Positions 23,481-38,000 of a DNA stretch of 64,000 bases are shown here, piece after piece. The position numbers were made by a program, and so were the translations under genes. Every line of letters starts with the position of its first letter. The stretch's first letter is position 1. Under the pieces are notes generated by a model. It was not told the DNA's origin, searched no databases, and worked only from the letters and a program-made list of their open reading frames with translations. The stretch lies in NCBI RefSeq assembly GCF_024763615.1, contig NC_077222.1:17856001-17920000 (forward strand), given 5' to 3'. The stretch comes from Phlebotomus papatasi. Its lineage: Eukaryota; Arthropoda; Insecta; Diptera; Psychodidae.

Positions 23481-25650
23481 ACTTTTTTATCTACAGCACT
23501 GCAGGCACTTTCCTTCAAAAACACATTTTTTTTAAGGAAGGAAATGTTTAGAGTTCATAAGAAGCAATTTTCGCCAAAAGCTGTTCTCTTAACAGATTTT
23601 TTGTACTTTTCTTCCTGAAGAAAATACCATCAATTTCTTAAAATAAAACAATTTTTGACATAAATTATTGCCAGTGCAGATACCTTAAGAAACAATTTCT
23701 TGGCTGATCGATTTTCTTTCAAAACCATTCAAAGAAATATTTATTAAACGGTAAAGTAAAAAAGCGTATTGTTTTAATATTTCATGACAAAATTTTTGAA
23801 TGAAAATTGCTTTTTTTTAATTAATTAGAAAGTTATACAAATGGTAAATTTTATTTAATATTTTAGTTCATATCTAGTTAAAATTTTGATAATATTTAAT
23901 TTTTTCGGAGCAACTCGATCTGTCAAGTATTTTTCTTCATCATCGCAACACTCAAATACCATAATTTCTGAATCTATTTACTCTTAAAAAAAATTTATAT
24001 ATATTTTTTAAATGTAAATCAAAACTCTATACAAGATTCATCAATAGATTTTAACTTTGAGTAGTACAATAAAAAATCAAGAAAGACACATTTTTGTAAT
24101 TGGAACCCTTAAATATTTATGAAGCCTCTTGGTTTCGTTGTATTTTATTAAAAACGATTTTTGAAAACATATGTCTAATAAAAATTATTGTATTTTCGAA
24201 AATACAGACACGAAAGCCAAAGACTGTCGAGTAAATTTTCTTGCATAATAATTTTGAAGCACGTGATTTCAAGATTTTTTCAAGTTTTTCTTGGTTGAAA
24301 TATGAAACAAACTTATAAAAATCGAAAATTATTTTAATTTTTCTTCATAAGAATTATCAAATACACATTTCACGTTAATTACTTAGTGCTGCGACAAAAC
24401 GCTCTAGTGAAGTACTTTAGACAGCCATTTTGTAATATTTTTTTCGAAAAAAATAAAGACTTGATCGTGTCCTTCTCGTATGAAAAATCACGTAAAACCA
24501 GAGAAAGAAAACAGTTAATTTTTGGTCTCCTAATTTAGACTCCCCCTAATGCATTGTGAATTAAGGGGTGAGTGTCAATTAGAAGGCCAAAACTTAGCTA
24601 TTTTTCGGATTTTTCTTTAGGGAAGAAGGAAACGGTCAAGATTCTTGAATTTTTCTTGAGTGCCTCGTCGCACTACTCCCTTATTTCAGGAAAATCTGCA
24701 GTTCGTAATTTTTATCTGAGAAAAAAATCAATTTTCATTAGTGTATTTCATAGTTAAACCAAGAAAACCCGAAGAAAATCGTTAAATCGGAACTTTTTTC
24801 AAGGTTTTTGAAAAAAAAGATACGTTTTTGGGACAAAATTTTGACTTTCACATACTCTAAGAAAAATGAAAAATAAGTTTTCATCAATTCTTTTTAGTTC
24901 AACTAGAAGAGAAATTAATGCTGAAGAGAATAAGCCTTTATTCATTTCATTTGGTCTATAAATTTTTTCTTAATCTTTTCTGCAAATTCGACAAAATTTT
25001 AAAAATGAGAAGTGGAGAAAACACTCCTCAAATTTTTGGATGATCGCATGCTATTCTGATCGGCGCTCATTTGCTTTCGGCTCTGTTACTTCGAATGTAC
25101 TTCGAATAAGCTTCCGAAATATTTATGATATATTCTAAGATAGTTTATTTATCGATTTAAACAATAAAAAAATATAGACCACTTTTGATCTTCTAATTTA
25201 CACTCGCCCTTATGGCCTCTACACACTAGAGAAATTTATGTTCATATTGGAGCAAATTCTCTACGCTTGTGTAGGAAAAACTCTTTAGTAGAGGCCATTC
25301 AGAATAAGTCTATTTTCAAAAATTTGAAAAGTAAAAAAAAAATGTGCCCCCCCTCTCCCCCGTGAGCAAATTTCGTTTCTACGCCCCTGTTCCAGATAGT
25401 TTCTAATGATGTTCAAATTTTACATAATTTAATCACCTAAAAAAATCTTGTTGAATCTGTATTCTAAATAGTTAATTGTTTAATAAAATAAATTTTATAT
25501 TCTAATATACCTACTTTACTTAATTAGTCATAAAGTGATGAAGAAAGTTTCATATCTCACCTCTCTCACCTTCTTTGTTGGTGTACTGGGTGTACTAAAA
25601 GGACTAAGGACTAAGAAGTAAATGCTCATTCCGGGGTGCTATAAAAATCA
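23481..25650. other. AT-rich sequence downstream of gelsolin
   Basis: No gene recognised. GGCCTYTACACACTAG occurs at 23288 and 25213, a short recurrent motif also seen in the foldback at 30520; it probably marks worn MITE ends. AATTTAGACTCCCCC and GAGTGTCAATTAGAAG at 24530-24590 resemble 25190-25210 in inverted sense. Confidence 0.4.
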
Positions 25651-25899
25651 AACTATTTCAAATCACAAGTAATCAAAGACACGGCAGACACATTTTCCCG
25701 GAAACCCTTCAACAGCAATAAAGTGTTTTCGTCCCGATTGATCCTTGGACGCAGTGAATTCATAGAAAATCATTTCTACTTGCAGCTGCTCCTGAAAAAC
25801 TTCGAGGGAAATTTTGCCGTTGGTGTAGATGGCGCAAAAGCGTCGAGGATGGTCGATAAAAAGGCACATTTAGTACACAGGACAAAGAGTGTCCCTTTT

Positions 25900-25905
25900 T
25901 TTATT
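25900..25905 (-). terminator. polyadenylation signal of gelsolin
   Basis: AATAAA on the minus strand (TTTATT on plus), about 80 nt after the gelsolin stop codon. It is a canonical hexamer at a plausible distance. Later A-rich sites further downstream cannot be excluded. Confidence 0.6.
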
Positions 25906-25983
25906 AAACACACAAAAAGGACAACCGAATATATAGAAAAGTATGATGCAAAAATAGGTGTGTCTCGAATGAACGTGAAAAAT

Positions 25984-26040
25984 TCAGACACTATTGAGGG
26001 CGATGGCATTCCTCTTGGCATCAGCGTATGAGGGCAATTT
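25984..26040 (-). CDS. Gel: gelsolin coding exon 8, C-terminal tail and stop
   Basis: 57 nt: KLPSYADAKRNAIALNSV followed by TGA. The acceptor is ATTTTGCAG after a T-rich tract. Joined to exon 7 it gives DNLWE-KLPSYADA. A short tail after the FPAWDDN block is typical of insect gelsolins, where the C-terminal helix acts as a calcium latch (family knowledge). A polyadenylation signal lies about 80 nt downstream, which supports this as the terminal exon. Confidence 0.88.
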   Translation of the reverse strand, partial: KLPSYADAKRNAIALNSV

Positions 26041-29000
26041 CTGCAAAATAAAAGTTTTGTCATGATGAATCCACGGGGAGAGAATGATAATAAGGTCAAC
26101 ATTACTTTATTAGATGGATTTTCTCAGGAATAAGAAGTTATATAAAAAAAACTTACACAGGAAAAATTGGATTAGTTTTTTTTTAAGATGAAAATGTGGA
26201 ATTGGTTTGTTTTTTTGCTGTGAAGAAGCTGCATTTTTGCGTATTTAAATTTTCTGTTGGTAAAATCTGCAATTTATTTAAAGCTAAAGAGAAGAAAGGA
26301 TTAGTTGGAAGCAAGAGCAACGCAAAGAGAACTTAACTACACAAAATAGGAGCGCACTTACAGTCAAGCTGAGTGAGAATGGCCCCCAAAAATCAGGAAA
26401 AGAGAGTGGGTACATTAAGTAGGAGATTAGAAGGAAAAGCTCTGTATATTTTCAAAGAGATAAATTTGTGTTATATCTAAGCTACAGTTTTTGTTCCATT
26501 CTATACATTTTGCAAGTTTTGTCATGAAGTATAAAACTTAATTACAGCCGGGGTTGTTTCTATTCTTTTGGAAAAAGCAGCAAAAGAAAGACAACCCCAA
26601 GCAATTGGATGCTGTTTGTCAATGCGTTAAAATGGGAATAAAAGGAAAGAATAAAACTCATATGAAAGGCTGCATGGGGGATTCAGGCACTAACCTCCCA
26701 CAAATTGTCATCCCAGGCTGGGAAGAGTCTCTTGAAGCTTCGCGGTTCCTTGCCTTGGTGAATCTTAATGATTGGTACAGTTTCCTCGGAGCGATCTGTT
26801 GGATCTGTGAGGATGTATTGCTGCAAGATAGAAAAGTAAAAGAGATGAAAAAAAATCAATGGAAATCCACCCTAAAAGAGCGTCACATCTTATTAATATT
26901 AAAATATCATAGTCGCCTGTCGTAAAATTCAACTTCGTTGGCAGAAATTTGCCAAAAATACCATGAAAAATTCATCTTATCCAATTTTTCCTTCGTACCC
27001 CAAACACCCTCGTTTCTGAAAACTTTCAATGTGCGAATAAATTCTCCTGGGAATAGAAAAATCACTGCCAAAAATCTTTCTGTTTTACAGAAATGCACAC
27101 ACGAAAATGAATTTAGAAAAGTGTGTTGTGCGAAAAGTTCCATCCAAAGCTATATTACTTCTTTTAACCATGGCTCAAGCAACTTTTCATCCTTCGCCCC
27201 CTTGCCAACCCGCCACCAAAAATTTCCATCTCCATCATTTTTCTTTCAAGAAATTCTTTTGGATAAATTCCTCCAACTTGTCTTCTCCTCTTTCTCATGA
27301 TTAATTTCCATCGCCCAAGATGATATTTAACCATTTATCACGATCACTTTAGATATGATTTTCATCCTCGTGAAATTGCCCCCACATATCAAAGGCTAAC
27401 CAGAGAAATTGTGAGATTGGAGGTTGAATTGTGCAGAAGAATTGCTGGTATTTCCACACAGAACAATTGTTTTTTCACCCTTCCAACATCCCCCTCAGAC
27501 AAATAACCCAAGATTGACTGTTTTTAACTCAATTACAGCCATAAAAAAAGCTTTATGAAATTTTTATGCTTGGCAATATTTATTAACATTCACATATTGT
27601 GATAAATTTTTTATTGAAACAAAATTATTTCTGTGTCCAGATTTCCTCAATCATTAAATACCGGATTAGCCGTCAGTCCCTACATTTAAAGTGAAAAGAA
27701 AATTCGTGAAATGCTTCGAAATCAGGAAAATTCTAAGATGAATTCCATGATGATGACTACTGCATTAAATTTCATATAACAATTTGTTATGATTAATATG
27801 CACTGGCTTTTTCCAGTGTTCTACTTATGACCGCTTTCATAATAAAAATAAATTTTTAAATTTGATATGACCCTGAAAATAATATAAAATCAATGATTCT
27901 TGATATAAATAATCAAGGATTTTATAAATATCCACTAATTTAACGGCGTTCAATATGGAAATTCAAAAAGCATTACAGTAATCATGCATCGAAATTACAA
28001 TTTTGAACCTATTTTTGATTTTTGCTTCCTGAAACTAGAGAAAAAGAGCTAGGATCCTAATTTTTTAGGAAATGTGTGGCTTAGGGCCAGCTATTAAAAT
28101 ATATTGCCATTAGTCACAACTAATTGATTAACATAGGAAAAAAATAGTTATTATCAAGCTTTGACCGTATCAAGCATGGGAACTTTCCCCTATATCGATA
28201 TTTCAGAATATAAAACGAATAAGTCGCGAATGACGAACTTTACAGGAGAGCGATTTCAAGCTAAGTTTTTACAGCAAGAATTGACGGAAAACATTAGACC
28301 TTTCTTAACTTCCGCAATTTTATTCTTTACGACCGACGTTTCGAGGATGAATGTATTCTTCATCAGGTATCGAATTTTATTGGGAAAATCACGTACAGGC
28401 GGGAAATGGTTACACTTTTTTGAACTTGGATCACAGATTGCACTCTTAAGTTCACCATTCGACTGATCGACTAGTCGATCAGTGTGTCGATCAGTCGAAT
28501 AATGAACTTAAAAGTGCAATCTGTGATCCAAGTCCAAAAAAGTGTAACCATTTCCCGCCTGTACGTGATGTTCCCAACAAAATTCGATACCTGATGAAGA
28601 GGACATTCATCCTTGAAACGTCGGTCGTAAAGAATAGAATTAAATAATTAAAATTTCTTTATTAAAATTAATAAAGAATAAGACACAGAATTTCTGTGTC
28701 GATCAGTCGAATGGTGAACTTAAGAGTGCAATCTGTGATCCAAGTTCAGAAAAGTGTAACCATTTCCCGCCTGTACGTGATTTTCCCAACAAAATTCGAT
28801 ACCTGATGAAGAGGACATATTCATCCTCGAAATGTCGTAAAGAATAAAATTGCGAAAGTCAAGAAAGGTCTAGTGTTTTCCGTCAATTCTTGCTGCATCA
28901 GACCGAAATTCTTCACATAAGTTTTTACATTGAGCACAGCATTTTTGAAATTTTAAAACCCTATAACTTTAGGAATAATTAACTTTCCGGTATAATATTC

Positions 29001-32000
29001 ACAAGAAAGATATAGCCTGACTGACAATGAGTATCCAAAAAGTAGAAAAAATGACTTATTCGACATGTATTCTGACAAGTCGATATGTAGAAGCCTTAAT
29101 AACTTTAACCCTCTGAATATGAACTGAGGAAAATCCTAACTAAGTATTTTTATACTCCATCTAATCTAAATAGATTACTTTTCTAAAAAATATTACAAGG
29201 ATTATATTTTATACAACTGCCTAAAGATAACCAAAAAAGTATTTTGAAAATAAATAGGTTAATGTCATAAATAATAGAATTATAGATATGTCGCTCTTTG
29301 GAAAATTTTCCAAAACATGGAGATGAATATCTCCCAACATTTGGCCTCAATATTTAGAACAGATTTATGGATACACCAATTGGTTAAATTTATTGCGAAA
29401 ACTAAAAAATAGCATACTTGCTTTCAAAACTTTTTCAACAAGTAATAAAAAATTAATTAAATCATGCTCTTAAAGAAATAATGTACAACATTTAAACTAT
29501 CTGAAATTTTCCTTTTTAAAATGTGAAATTTTGCCGTTGGGACCTGATTTTCGGAAACCCTCAGTTACGATTATTCAAAGTATTTTCCTTTGAAGTCAAA
29601 AGGCAAAATATTTCCTATTAGCAGATGAGTTAAACTCTTACTTAAATCATGAATCTTATACCAATGTCCCAATGTTTCCCAAAAATCCTTCCTTCAAGTA
29701 CAGGTCCAATTCATCTGATAACAGAATATAATGGTAATCATGAATATCGCAAAGTAAGTATTTTTTCTTAAAAGATCACCGAAAATCATTTACCAAAGGC
29801 TGAATTTTTAAAATATTTGAACAAAAAATCCTGAAAATATAATTTGAATATCATACTTGTATTTTCTTAAGAACTTAAATTATGTTTTCTTATTTTGTTA
29901 AATAAAATATATAAGGAAACTGTAACAAATTTCGGCCAGTTTGCTATTTCGACCACTTCTCTGGTTCCTTATTTTTCCATGATTTTTTTTTAGTTTTTCC
30001 ATGCCCTAGAGATTATACAATGAAAAGTATATCTCTTCGACGAACGAGATGATGAAAAAAGACTGGAATAATTCCGGATGGACAAGGAACTATTAAAATC
30101 AAGGTAGCTGAAATATTACCAAAAACTATGTCTATATTTTTATTCATTTGAAAATGCATTAGTAATGAGTTTAGAAAAAAAAACTAAGATAAACTATCTA
30201 TTACAAGATTACAAGTAACACCCCTTAAAAAGAAGCAACAAAAAAAATTGAATTAAAAATATTACATTTCAAACTTAAGACTTCAACGCTTGCATGCAAC
30301 TATGCCGAAATTTGGTACACTTATCCTAACATATGCTGTTTTATGTGTCTCCTACGTAACCCCTTAACACAGAGTTAAACAGAAGACAATCAAATATATA
30401 GTGTTGCATTGTATAGGAACATGATATACGGAGCCAAAACTTAATTATTAGGGGTACATATTCTAAAATAAATTACATTTAGATTCTGAATTAACTCAGT
30501 TATAGGGCAATGTACTGCACTGAAAAAAATATTTCGTAAAACTGTTCATAAAAGTTTGTGAATTCCTATTGGGGGGACTTACGAAATGCTCGTAAATCGT
30601 ATAACCCACAAACATGTTGGTAAAAGTTTGTACTTTTTTAACAAATATTGTTCGTGTTCGTAACATGATTACTTGACGAGAATTTTTTGTACTTTTACAA
30701 ACATTTGTTTGTAAATGTTCATACTTATAGAAAAAAATGTTCGTAAAATTATTGTGTGTTTACGAATATTTACGAACAAGTTTTTGTAAAAAATTGCAAG
30801 TAATTTTTGTCAAAAATTCTATTTTTGACAGAATTTTGACGTTTCCACCTACAGCGCTGCAAGTAGTTTGCTTCAAAAAAGCAATTTTTGACGAAATTTC
30901 TTTCCAGTGTGTAAAGGCCATTACGAACAATCACTTGTAAAAAAAGTACAAACTTTTACGAACTTATTTGTGAGCTATACGATTTATGAGCATTTTGTAA
31001 GTCCCCAATAGGAATTCACAAACATTTACGAACAATTTTGCAAAATATTTGCTTTCTGTGAAAAATACTTGAAATAGAAAGTTTAAATTTTGAAATAAAT
31101 TTCTTACAGATTAGTAAGGTAAAATTTGGTAAGACAAACGTTTACAAAATAGCTTAACGTAATATGTGTTTGTTTGCTGAAGTTGTAAGTGCTCCTTTCA
31201 GCTATGTCCGACTTTTAGAAAATTACTCTAGATCAAGTAAATTAAGGACCTGAGCTTCCACCAAATGCGTCAGGGCTGTAATCCTTTCAGGATAGGAAAC
31301 AGGGAAAATGGAAAATACTTCGCCAAAACTTTCGGCGTTTCAATGAGCCTTCCTGTCCTGAAAGGATTACACCGTCAATCACCGTCAATCTGACGCATCC
31401 AGTAGTGTACCAAAAATTATCCCAGATGATCATGGTGAAAAGAAAAATTCAGGATGTGCTCTTAGCTCCTATTAAATACACGTCTTAACTATTTATTTCT
31501 ACAGTGTAAGTATTCAAGAAAAGAATTTTCCATTCAGAATTTAAAACAGGTGAGAGTAACAAGAAAAATTTTATAAAAATCGATGCAATGTCAAACTTTT
31601 CATGCGCAACTTCTTGCACAAACTTTGCAAAACTTTGCATGAAGCAAGAAGAGTAACTAAAAATCCTTTCCTGGTAGTGATTTGGATATCAATTTTGCAA
31701 AAATAAATTATCTAATTTGCGTTTTAATTAATTTTATTAATGAATTTCATTAAATTGTTATGAGCAAATCAATTTTATCTTAATACCTGAAAGTTCCCCA
31801 TGCGGAGTAATTTCATGCAAAGATTCTAAAGTTTCCAAGAGGGGAATATCACCTATTATTTGAAACTTTGGAACTTTGGATATTAGAAAAGATTATTATA
31901 ATGACAATATTAATTATTTCTGAGATTTTAAAATACAAATATTAAAATGATATAATATAGATATACACCTAAAATAATATTCCTTATCTTTAAGTGTACA

Positions 32001-35000
32001 TTCAATCCAATTTAATTTATTAATTTAAATAATATTCTCTGCGTTGTAATAAAAATAGTTCATTTGAAAAAATCACTCAATCCTGACCAAAGAAATGTAC
32101 AATATGGTACAATAGGACATTTTGATTTTCAATTTTCATTTAATAAAACTTAATAATGCAATTTCTGGTTTAAAAATAAAATATTTTGCAATACCACTGT
32201 TTTATTCAGAATTAAATTGTAAATAAATAATGAAACAGAAAATGTTAAAACAACAAAAGTGATTTTAAAAAAGGCTCAGTTTATTTTACTTTTTTTATTT
32301 GTTTTTCTTTTATTTGTTTTATTTTATTTAAACTTAATAAGTTAAAATCTCGGAAAAAATATTCGTATGACAATTAAAATAGTAAGGTGAGATTGTTAAT
32401 TATCTCACCAGTTAGAATTGATGATAAGCAATCTTCGGTGAAAATGAAAATTTGCCAAGAAATACCACATGTCACCACAACACTTTAACCACCCTCAAGC
32501 AATATTTTACTTTCTAAAGTCCTACAATTCAACGTGATAAAGTTCTGGACAAAATTCCTAAGATTTCCCCAGAGAGGACTTTCTCCTCTGCAAAATGAAT
32601 GATTCAGAAATGCAAAGCTCATAAAAGAAAAGTACCAAAAAAAACGAGCAAGATGGTGAAATTCATAAATTGTTCTGAACTTTGAGAGAAATAACGTCAC
32701 AGTGGTTTTCACCCTGCAATATATATCACTTATTTCCCAACGAATTGAGAACAATCATCCCTCAATTGCTGTAGTGAAAATATTAATCAAATTTTATCAT
32801 GTGGAAATGAATTTTAGAGGGAGAACCCGTCAGAAAAACTCTAGAGAAATTTTCCCTCAAAAGTGGTCAAAGGAAATCACACGGGAATTTAGGACTCCAC
32901 CCAATGCATCCCAATGGGGCTAAAGTATGCTCATCTCACACGAGATTGCTTCAGCAATGCCAAATGATAGACTCTAAAGAATGGTTAGACGTTTTCAGTG
33001 AAATTTATGAAATCATTAAAAAGCCAAAATTAAAACGTTTGGAGGAGACAAAAGAGATTTTATAGTGCCTATTTTGGTAGTTATTCACTATCTGTGACAT
33101 CAGTTCAAAATGCTTAAGTAAATAATAGTCATCCATTTCAATTAAAAGTTCCGAAAATTCATACTGAATCATAAAAACCTTGGTGCAGAACTCATAATTA
33201 TAATTCATCATCAGAAAGAATAGACGTTTCCCTACCCAACGCGACCAAGACCCAAGCCATAAGTTTTAAGTCTTCATAAGCCTCGTTTTTAGTTGATAAC
33301 GTTTTGTATATATAATTTATGTTTATTTTTTTGGTTTTTCATTATTTTGCACAATGGTGTTTAAGAGTAGTCATTTTATAGTCTTAGTTATAGTAGAGGT
33401 GCTGTTAAGCTATTAAGCTAGGCATTTTCACTCTCTCTTTTCCTATTCTCTGACCTATTTTCCTTTCTCCAAGTATATCGCCATATATCGCAAATATTTT
33501 AGTCATATAACTAAAATAAATTGAATTCAAAAAATAATATAACATCCTCCTTGAGTTTAATTTATGCTTGACATTTTGAATAATTTAATCAAAGCGATTA
33601 TAGAGCAATAAATAGTGCAATAAATTTTATTATATCTCATGTCACAGATATTTTGGACATTTTGGAAATTATTACAGCTCTCATTAAGTATAAGTAAAGT
33701 ACAATAATAATACTTTAATTTATTTTTGTTCAATAGACGAAGTTTCTCAATACGGTTCTTCAGCAAAGAATATACAGTAGACTCTCGCTCAATCGGCTCT
33801 TTTTCAATCGGGCGTAAAATGATGATGACAATTTTCACGTTTGATTTTTAAAGCAAATTTGTTCAAATTTGCTGGATTTCCTCTTGTTTTATCGTGATTC
33901 TTTATATTTGAGCGCTTTTTTGTGAAATTTACAATGATTTTATGCCCAAATATCTCGATAATTTGGATGACATTTTGCCCCACATGCCCGATTGAGAGAG
34001 AGTCTACTGTATACCCAAAATGTTAGGTTATGTTGTACCTAACCTAAAAAAAATGACAAACTTTTTTCTAAATATTATTAGTTTTTGCTTTTGTTGAGTG
34101 GTTGAACTTCCCATTAGTATTTGTCGTCATGGATGAGAAGTAGTGAATGTTGGTTTTTATTGAATCTCGGAATGAAAATGGATCGTAATGGATCCGGCAC
34201 ACCTTTTAGATCAAGAAAATTTCATGAAGTCGAATTTCGGATCCATTCCTTTCTCACATGTTTTGCATATGTCTATTTCATTCTCTCGCACTCTTCTTCT
34301 TCTCTTAAACATCACTCCAAATTCAATTTAGCTCAATCGAATTTGATATGCGAGAGAATGAGATAGACATATGCAAAATATGTCGAATATGTTCGAATTT
34401 CGACTTCATGAAATTTTCCTGATGTAAAAGGTGTGCCGGATCCATAAGGATAAACATTGAGAGTTACGTAAAAATACCTAGCACTATAGGCTTCCATTTC
34501 TCGCGATCGTAATTAGGGGTTTAGTCCTCAAATTGTCCGTCCCTCACCGGATCTAACATTATTTTAACGTAAAACTTTGAAATCTATTTTGAGATTAGGC
34601 TTCAATTTAAATAAAATGCTTAAGTACAAATTTCACACACCACAAAATTTCTTAGATAAAAAATTAATAAATTTAAAAATAACTTCGTTAAAATCAGTAG
34701 AAAAACAATCCAAATCGTCTTTTTCCCTCTGTCATTCGAATAATTTAAAATATAATAAACTGCACCTGAAAGCGTATTCTACATTTGATGTTTTTAAGGT
34801 TATGTTCGAAATAACCTCACTTTCCTGAATAATTTTATGTAGATTTATGTACTGTATTATGTAGATTTATGAACTGTATGTTTATTTAATTTCTTTCAAT
34901 CATGAAAAATAGTACTTCTTTATCTGGGCCGCAATATTTTTTCTTGACAAATAGGTTAGTTAAATAATTTTAGGGTTATGTACAATTCCTAGCTGAAACT

Positions 35001-38000
35001 CTAAACTAATTTAATCAAAACAAAATAGACTGTAAGAAAAGTTCTTAAAACTTAATTGTAGGTAATTCTCACCCGAGAAACTTAATAGATCTCGCTTATT
35101 TAAAACTTTACTGAAGTGTTTGTCAAATTAAAAAAAATTAAAAGAATTATAGATTTTTTATTAACAGAAGAACCCTTTATGGTAAATTTAAAGTACCTTG
35201 CTATAAAATGAACTTTTTGAGGTTAGGTCACAGATAACCTAGAATTCTAGAATAACTCCTTTACTAAATGTAACAGATAAAAACTATTTAAATTTTTAAA
35301 TATATAAAACTCATTCAAAATCTTTTGAAATTATTCTTTTCAGTTTTCAAAAACCAATGTAAGATAAATGAAATTTTACATGACAACAAAACCTCACCTA
35401 ACCTAAAATCTTTCACTAAATGCAGGCTGTGTAAATGATTTTTTTTAAATAGGTTTTAAATTTAATTTAAATTTAAATTAAAATTCAAATTTAAATAGGT
35501 AAAAAATGGTACAAGTTGGACAGGGATTTTTTCTTGATAAATTTAGTACTTCATTTTTATTTGTATATTTTTAATGCTTTGGTTTTATAATTTGGTTCCT
35601 TGTGCTTAAAAACAAATTTTGTATTGTCTTTATCAAGAAAAAGCCATGTCCAACTTGTAACACTATGTCCAACTTGTATCACTTTACCCTAGTCGAAATA
35701 TAATATCAATGAATAAAATTTAATTGAAAGCTAACCTTTACAAGGATTTATTAGACAGAAAAAAAGAAAAACTCTTTAATTTATTGCTTAAAGATTTGTC
35801 CACATGCTATTAAAAATTTAATCCATTAAATATTTTTGTCTTATCGTGATTTTTAATTGTCTAAAATAATTACAAGGATTAGAAAGCATTCATGCTCTAG
35901 TCTAGTCAATCACTGAACGATATCAGAAAGTAGGGCACCTTTAAAACTAAACTTTTTCAGCTATTTTTAAATGAAACTGGATCATACCAAGATATAATTT
36001 AGCTGCACAAACTAATTGGGAAGGTAAATTTCATTTATTTAAAAATAGAAATAAAAAACTTATTTTAAAGGTACCCCAGTTCAAAAGTACCATATTGCGC
36101 CCTACGAGAAAAAAATATTTAATAAAATAAAGAAAAAAATTCGTAAACATTTAAGTATTTTAATTATCGAAAACATAAATTATTTTAAAATAAAACTTTC
36201 ATTTTCAAAATTAAATAAAAGATATATTGAATTAAAATAAATCTATCCCACCCTTACTTTTCAACTTCACCTCTTCTTTATTTGCAATATTTTTTCAATT
36301 ATGAATATTCTTTTATATTAAAAGTCTTGAAAATTTCCTTTCTTGAGCAATAATTCAATAAAAGATGTTACATTGTGCACAAATTAAAAATTCATTGTAT
36401 AGATGTAGCACTATTTAAAAAACTTCTGATGAATTTTCTATAAGGAACAAAGTCCAAGAGTTAAATGTAGAAGCTTTTGGAGCTCTGGTAAAAGCTTTTT
36501 TCCGGAAATATTTCAAAGATTCATCATACATCTAGCTCCCTAAACTCTCATTGAGCAAGAGTGGCGTAAAAGTAAAGAAAATTTGTGCAAAACTCACTTT
36601 GGCCATGTCCATTGCTTTCTCCTTCTCCTCTTCCGTGGATCCATTACCCTCCCAGACGTACACCTCATCCCCACCGTCCAGAACCATTATATCATCCTGG
36701 TCGAGATCGTCTTGCTCGAAATGAGCCACCTCCTCCACCCTGAAGCGACCATTGAAGAGGATTTTGCAGTGGAAGAGACGTGGCTCGAGGAAAGGTGGCC
36801 CTGCTGGGTCTAGCTCTCTGTCATAGTCACCTTCACCACCAAGAGCATCCCAGAATTCTGCTGGTTCTTCACCCTCGGCAATTGTATGGGGTTCGGTGTC
36901 TGGTGACAACACACCAACGATATTGGCGGCCATCTCACGCTCAAAGTCCGATCCACCCTTGCCCTGCCATACAAATGTTCCCTTTGGCGATTCAAGGATA
37001 AATACATCATCTGATGCCAGAGAAGCAGCCACTTCCTCAAGCTGATCTGCTCGTACATCTTCAGGACAGGTGCCACGAATGCGGAAGAGACGGGTCCCAT
37101 CAACGTCATACGTGTCGTGGTCTCGGATGTTCTTAAAACCAGATGCACGGCCTCCCGTGAACACCACCATCTTACCCTTGAAGATTTTAAGGAAGTGACG
37201 GGGCTCGTGACCTGAAAGCGACATGATAAATTATCTCTCTGAGAAATCTCCCTACGAATATATTCTCTTTAAATTCTCCACTAAAAGAGAATTTTTAAAA
37301 TGTTCTCCATTGAACTTTATTCCACTGGGATGCAAGAAACAATTCCAGCAAACTCTGTAAAGTCCGCATGACAAGTCTCTCCGATCAATTTCATACTTGA
37401 GAAAATTTCTAAATTTCGTTCTCAATGCTAGGAATGTTAAACTTAGGAAGTTATGTACGTAATATGTACATATTATATAATGCCATTTCACTTGAACTGC
37501 AGATGGTCAGAATTGAATTTTAATTTGCATTTCAAATTTATGGTTACTCTCCTCATACATAGTATCCTCTCTAAGTTTTCTTCTCTTAAACATTTGCTAA
37601 TTAGGTCCAGTTATATAAAATTTTAATGTAGGGTAAGTGTGCCAAATTCCGACCAGCTTGCAATTCCGGCCACCTTTTTTCCTCGAATTTTCATGAATTT
37701 TTAGTTTGTACATACTCCAGAGATTATACAATGCAAAAGAATACCAAAAAATGTAACTTCGACAAACGAGATGACGTAAAAAAGACATTTGAAGAATTCT
37801 CGAAGGGCAAGGAACTATGAGAATGAAGGTGACCGAAATAGGGCACCAAAGCTATGTTTACATTTTTATTCATTTTAAAATGTATTAAGAATGATTTTAA
37901 AGTAAATAAAGACAATCAACTGTCTACAAGGTTGTAAGCAACACTCCTTAAGCAGAAGGAATGAAAAAAATCAATTTCTATTAAATATATTACATTTCAA

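Larger units (their letters stand above)
28245..28910. mobile_element. Penelope-like element terminal fragments, one inverted and two direct copies
   Basis: Left copy (about 28250-28463) lies on the minus strand. It is followed by a near-perfect GTCGATCAGTCGA-type junction and two plus-strand copies (28490-28640 and 28690-28905). All share ATCTGTGATCCAAGT, GTAACCATTTCCCGCC, AATTCGATACCTGATGA and GAAACGTCGG-type blocks. Presence of a hammerhead motif in a terminal repeat is characteristic of Penelope-like retroelements. No reverse transcriptase or GIY-YIG frame is adjacent. Confidence 0.65.

Noticed and set aside
26676..26820. Gelsolin ending at LWEVSA after exon 7
   Set aside because: A good donor GTTAGT lies exactly at the end of LWE and a matching terminal exon with a polyadenylation signal follows; read-through is kept only as a possible minor isoform.
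36583..37148. Open frames on the plus strand and in a second minus frame across gelsolin exon 6
   Set aside because: They are antisense or shifted shadows of the strongly conserved gelsolin frame and have no domain of their own.
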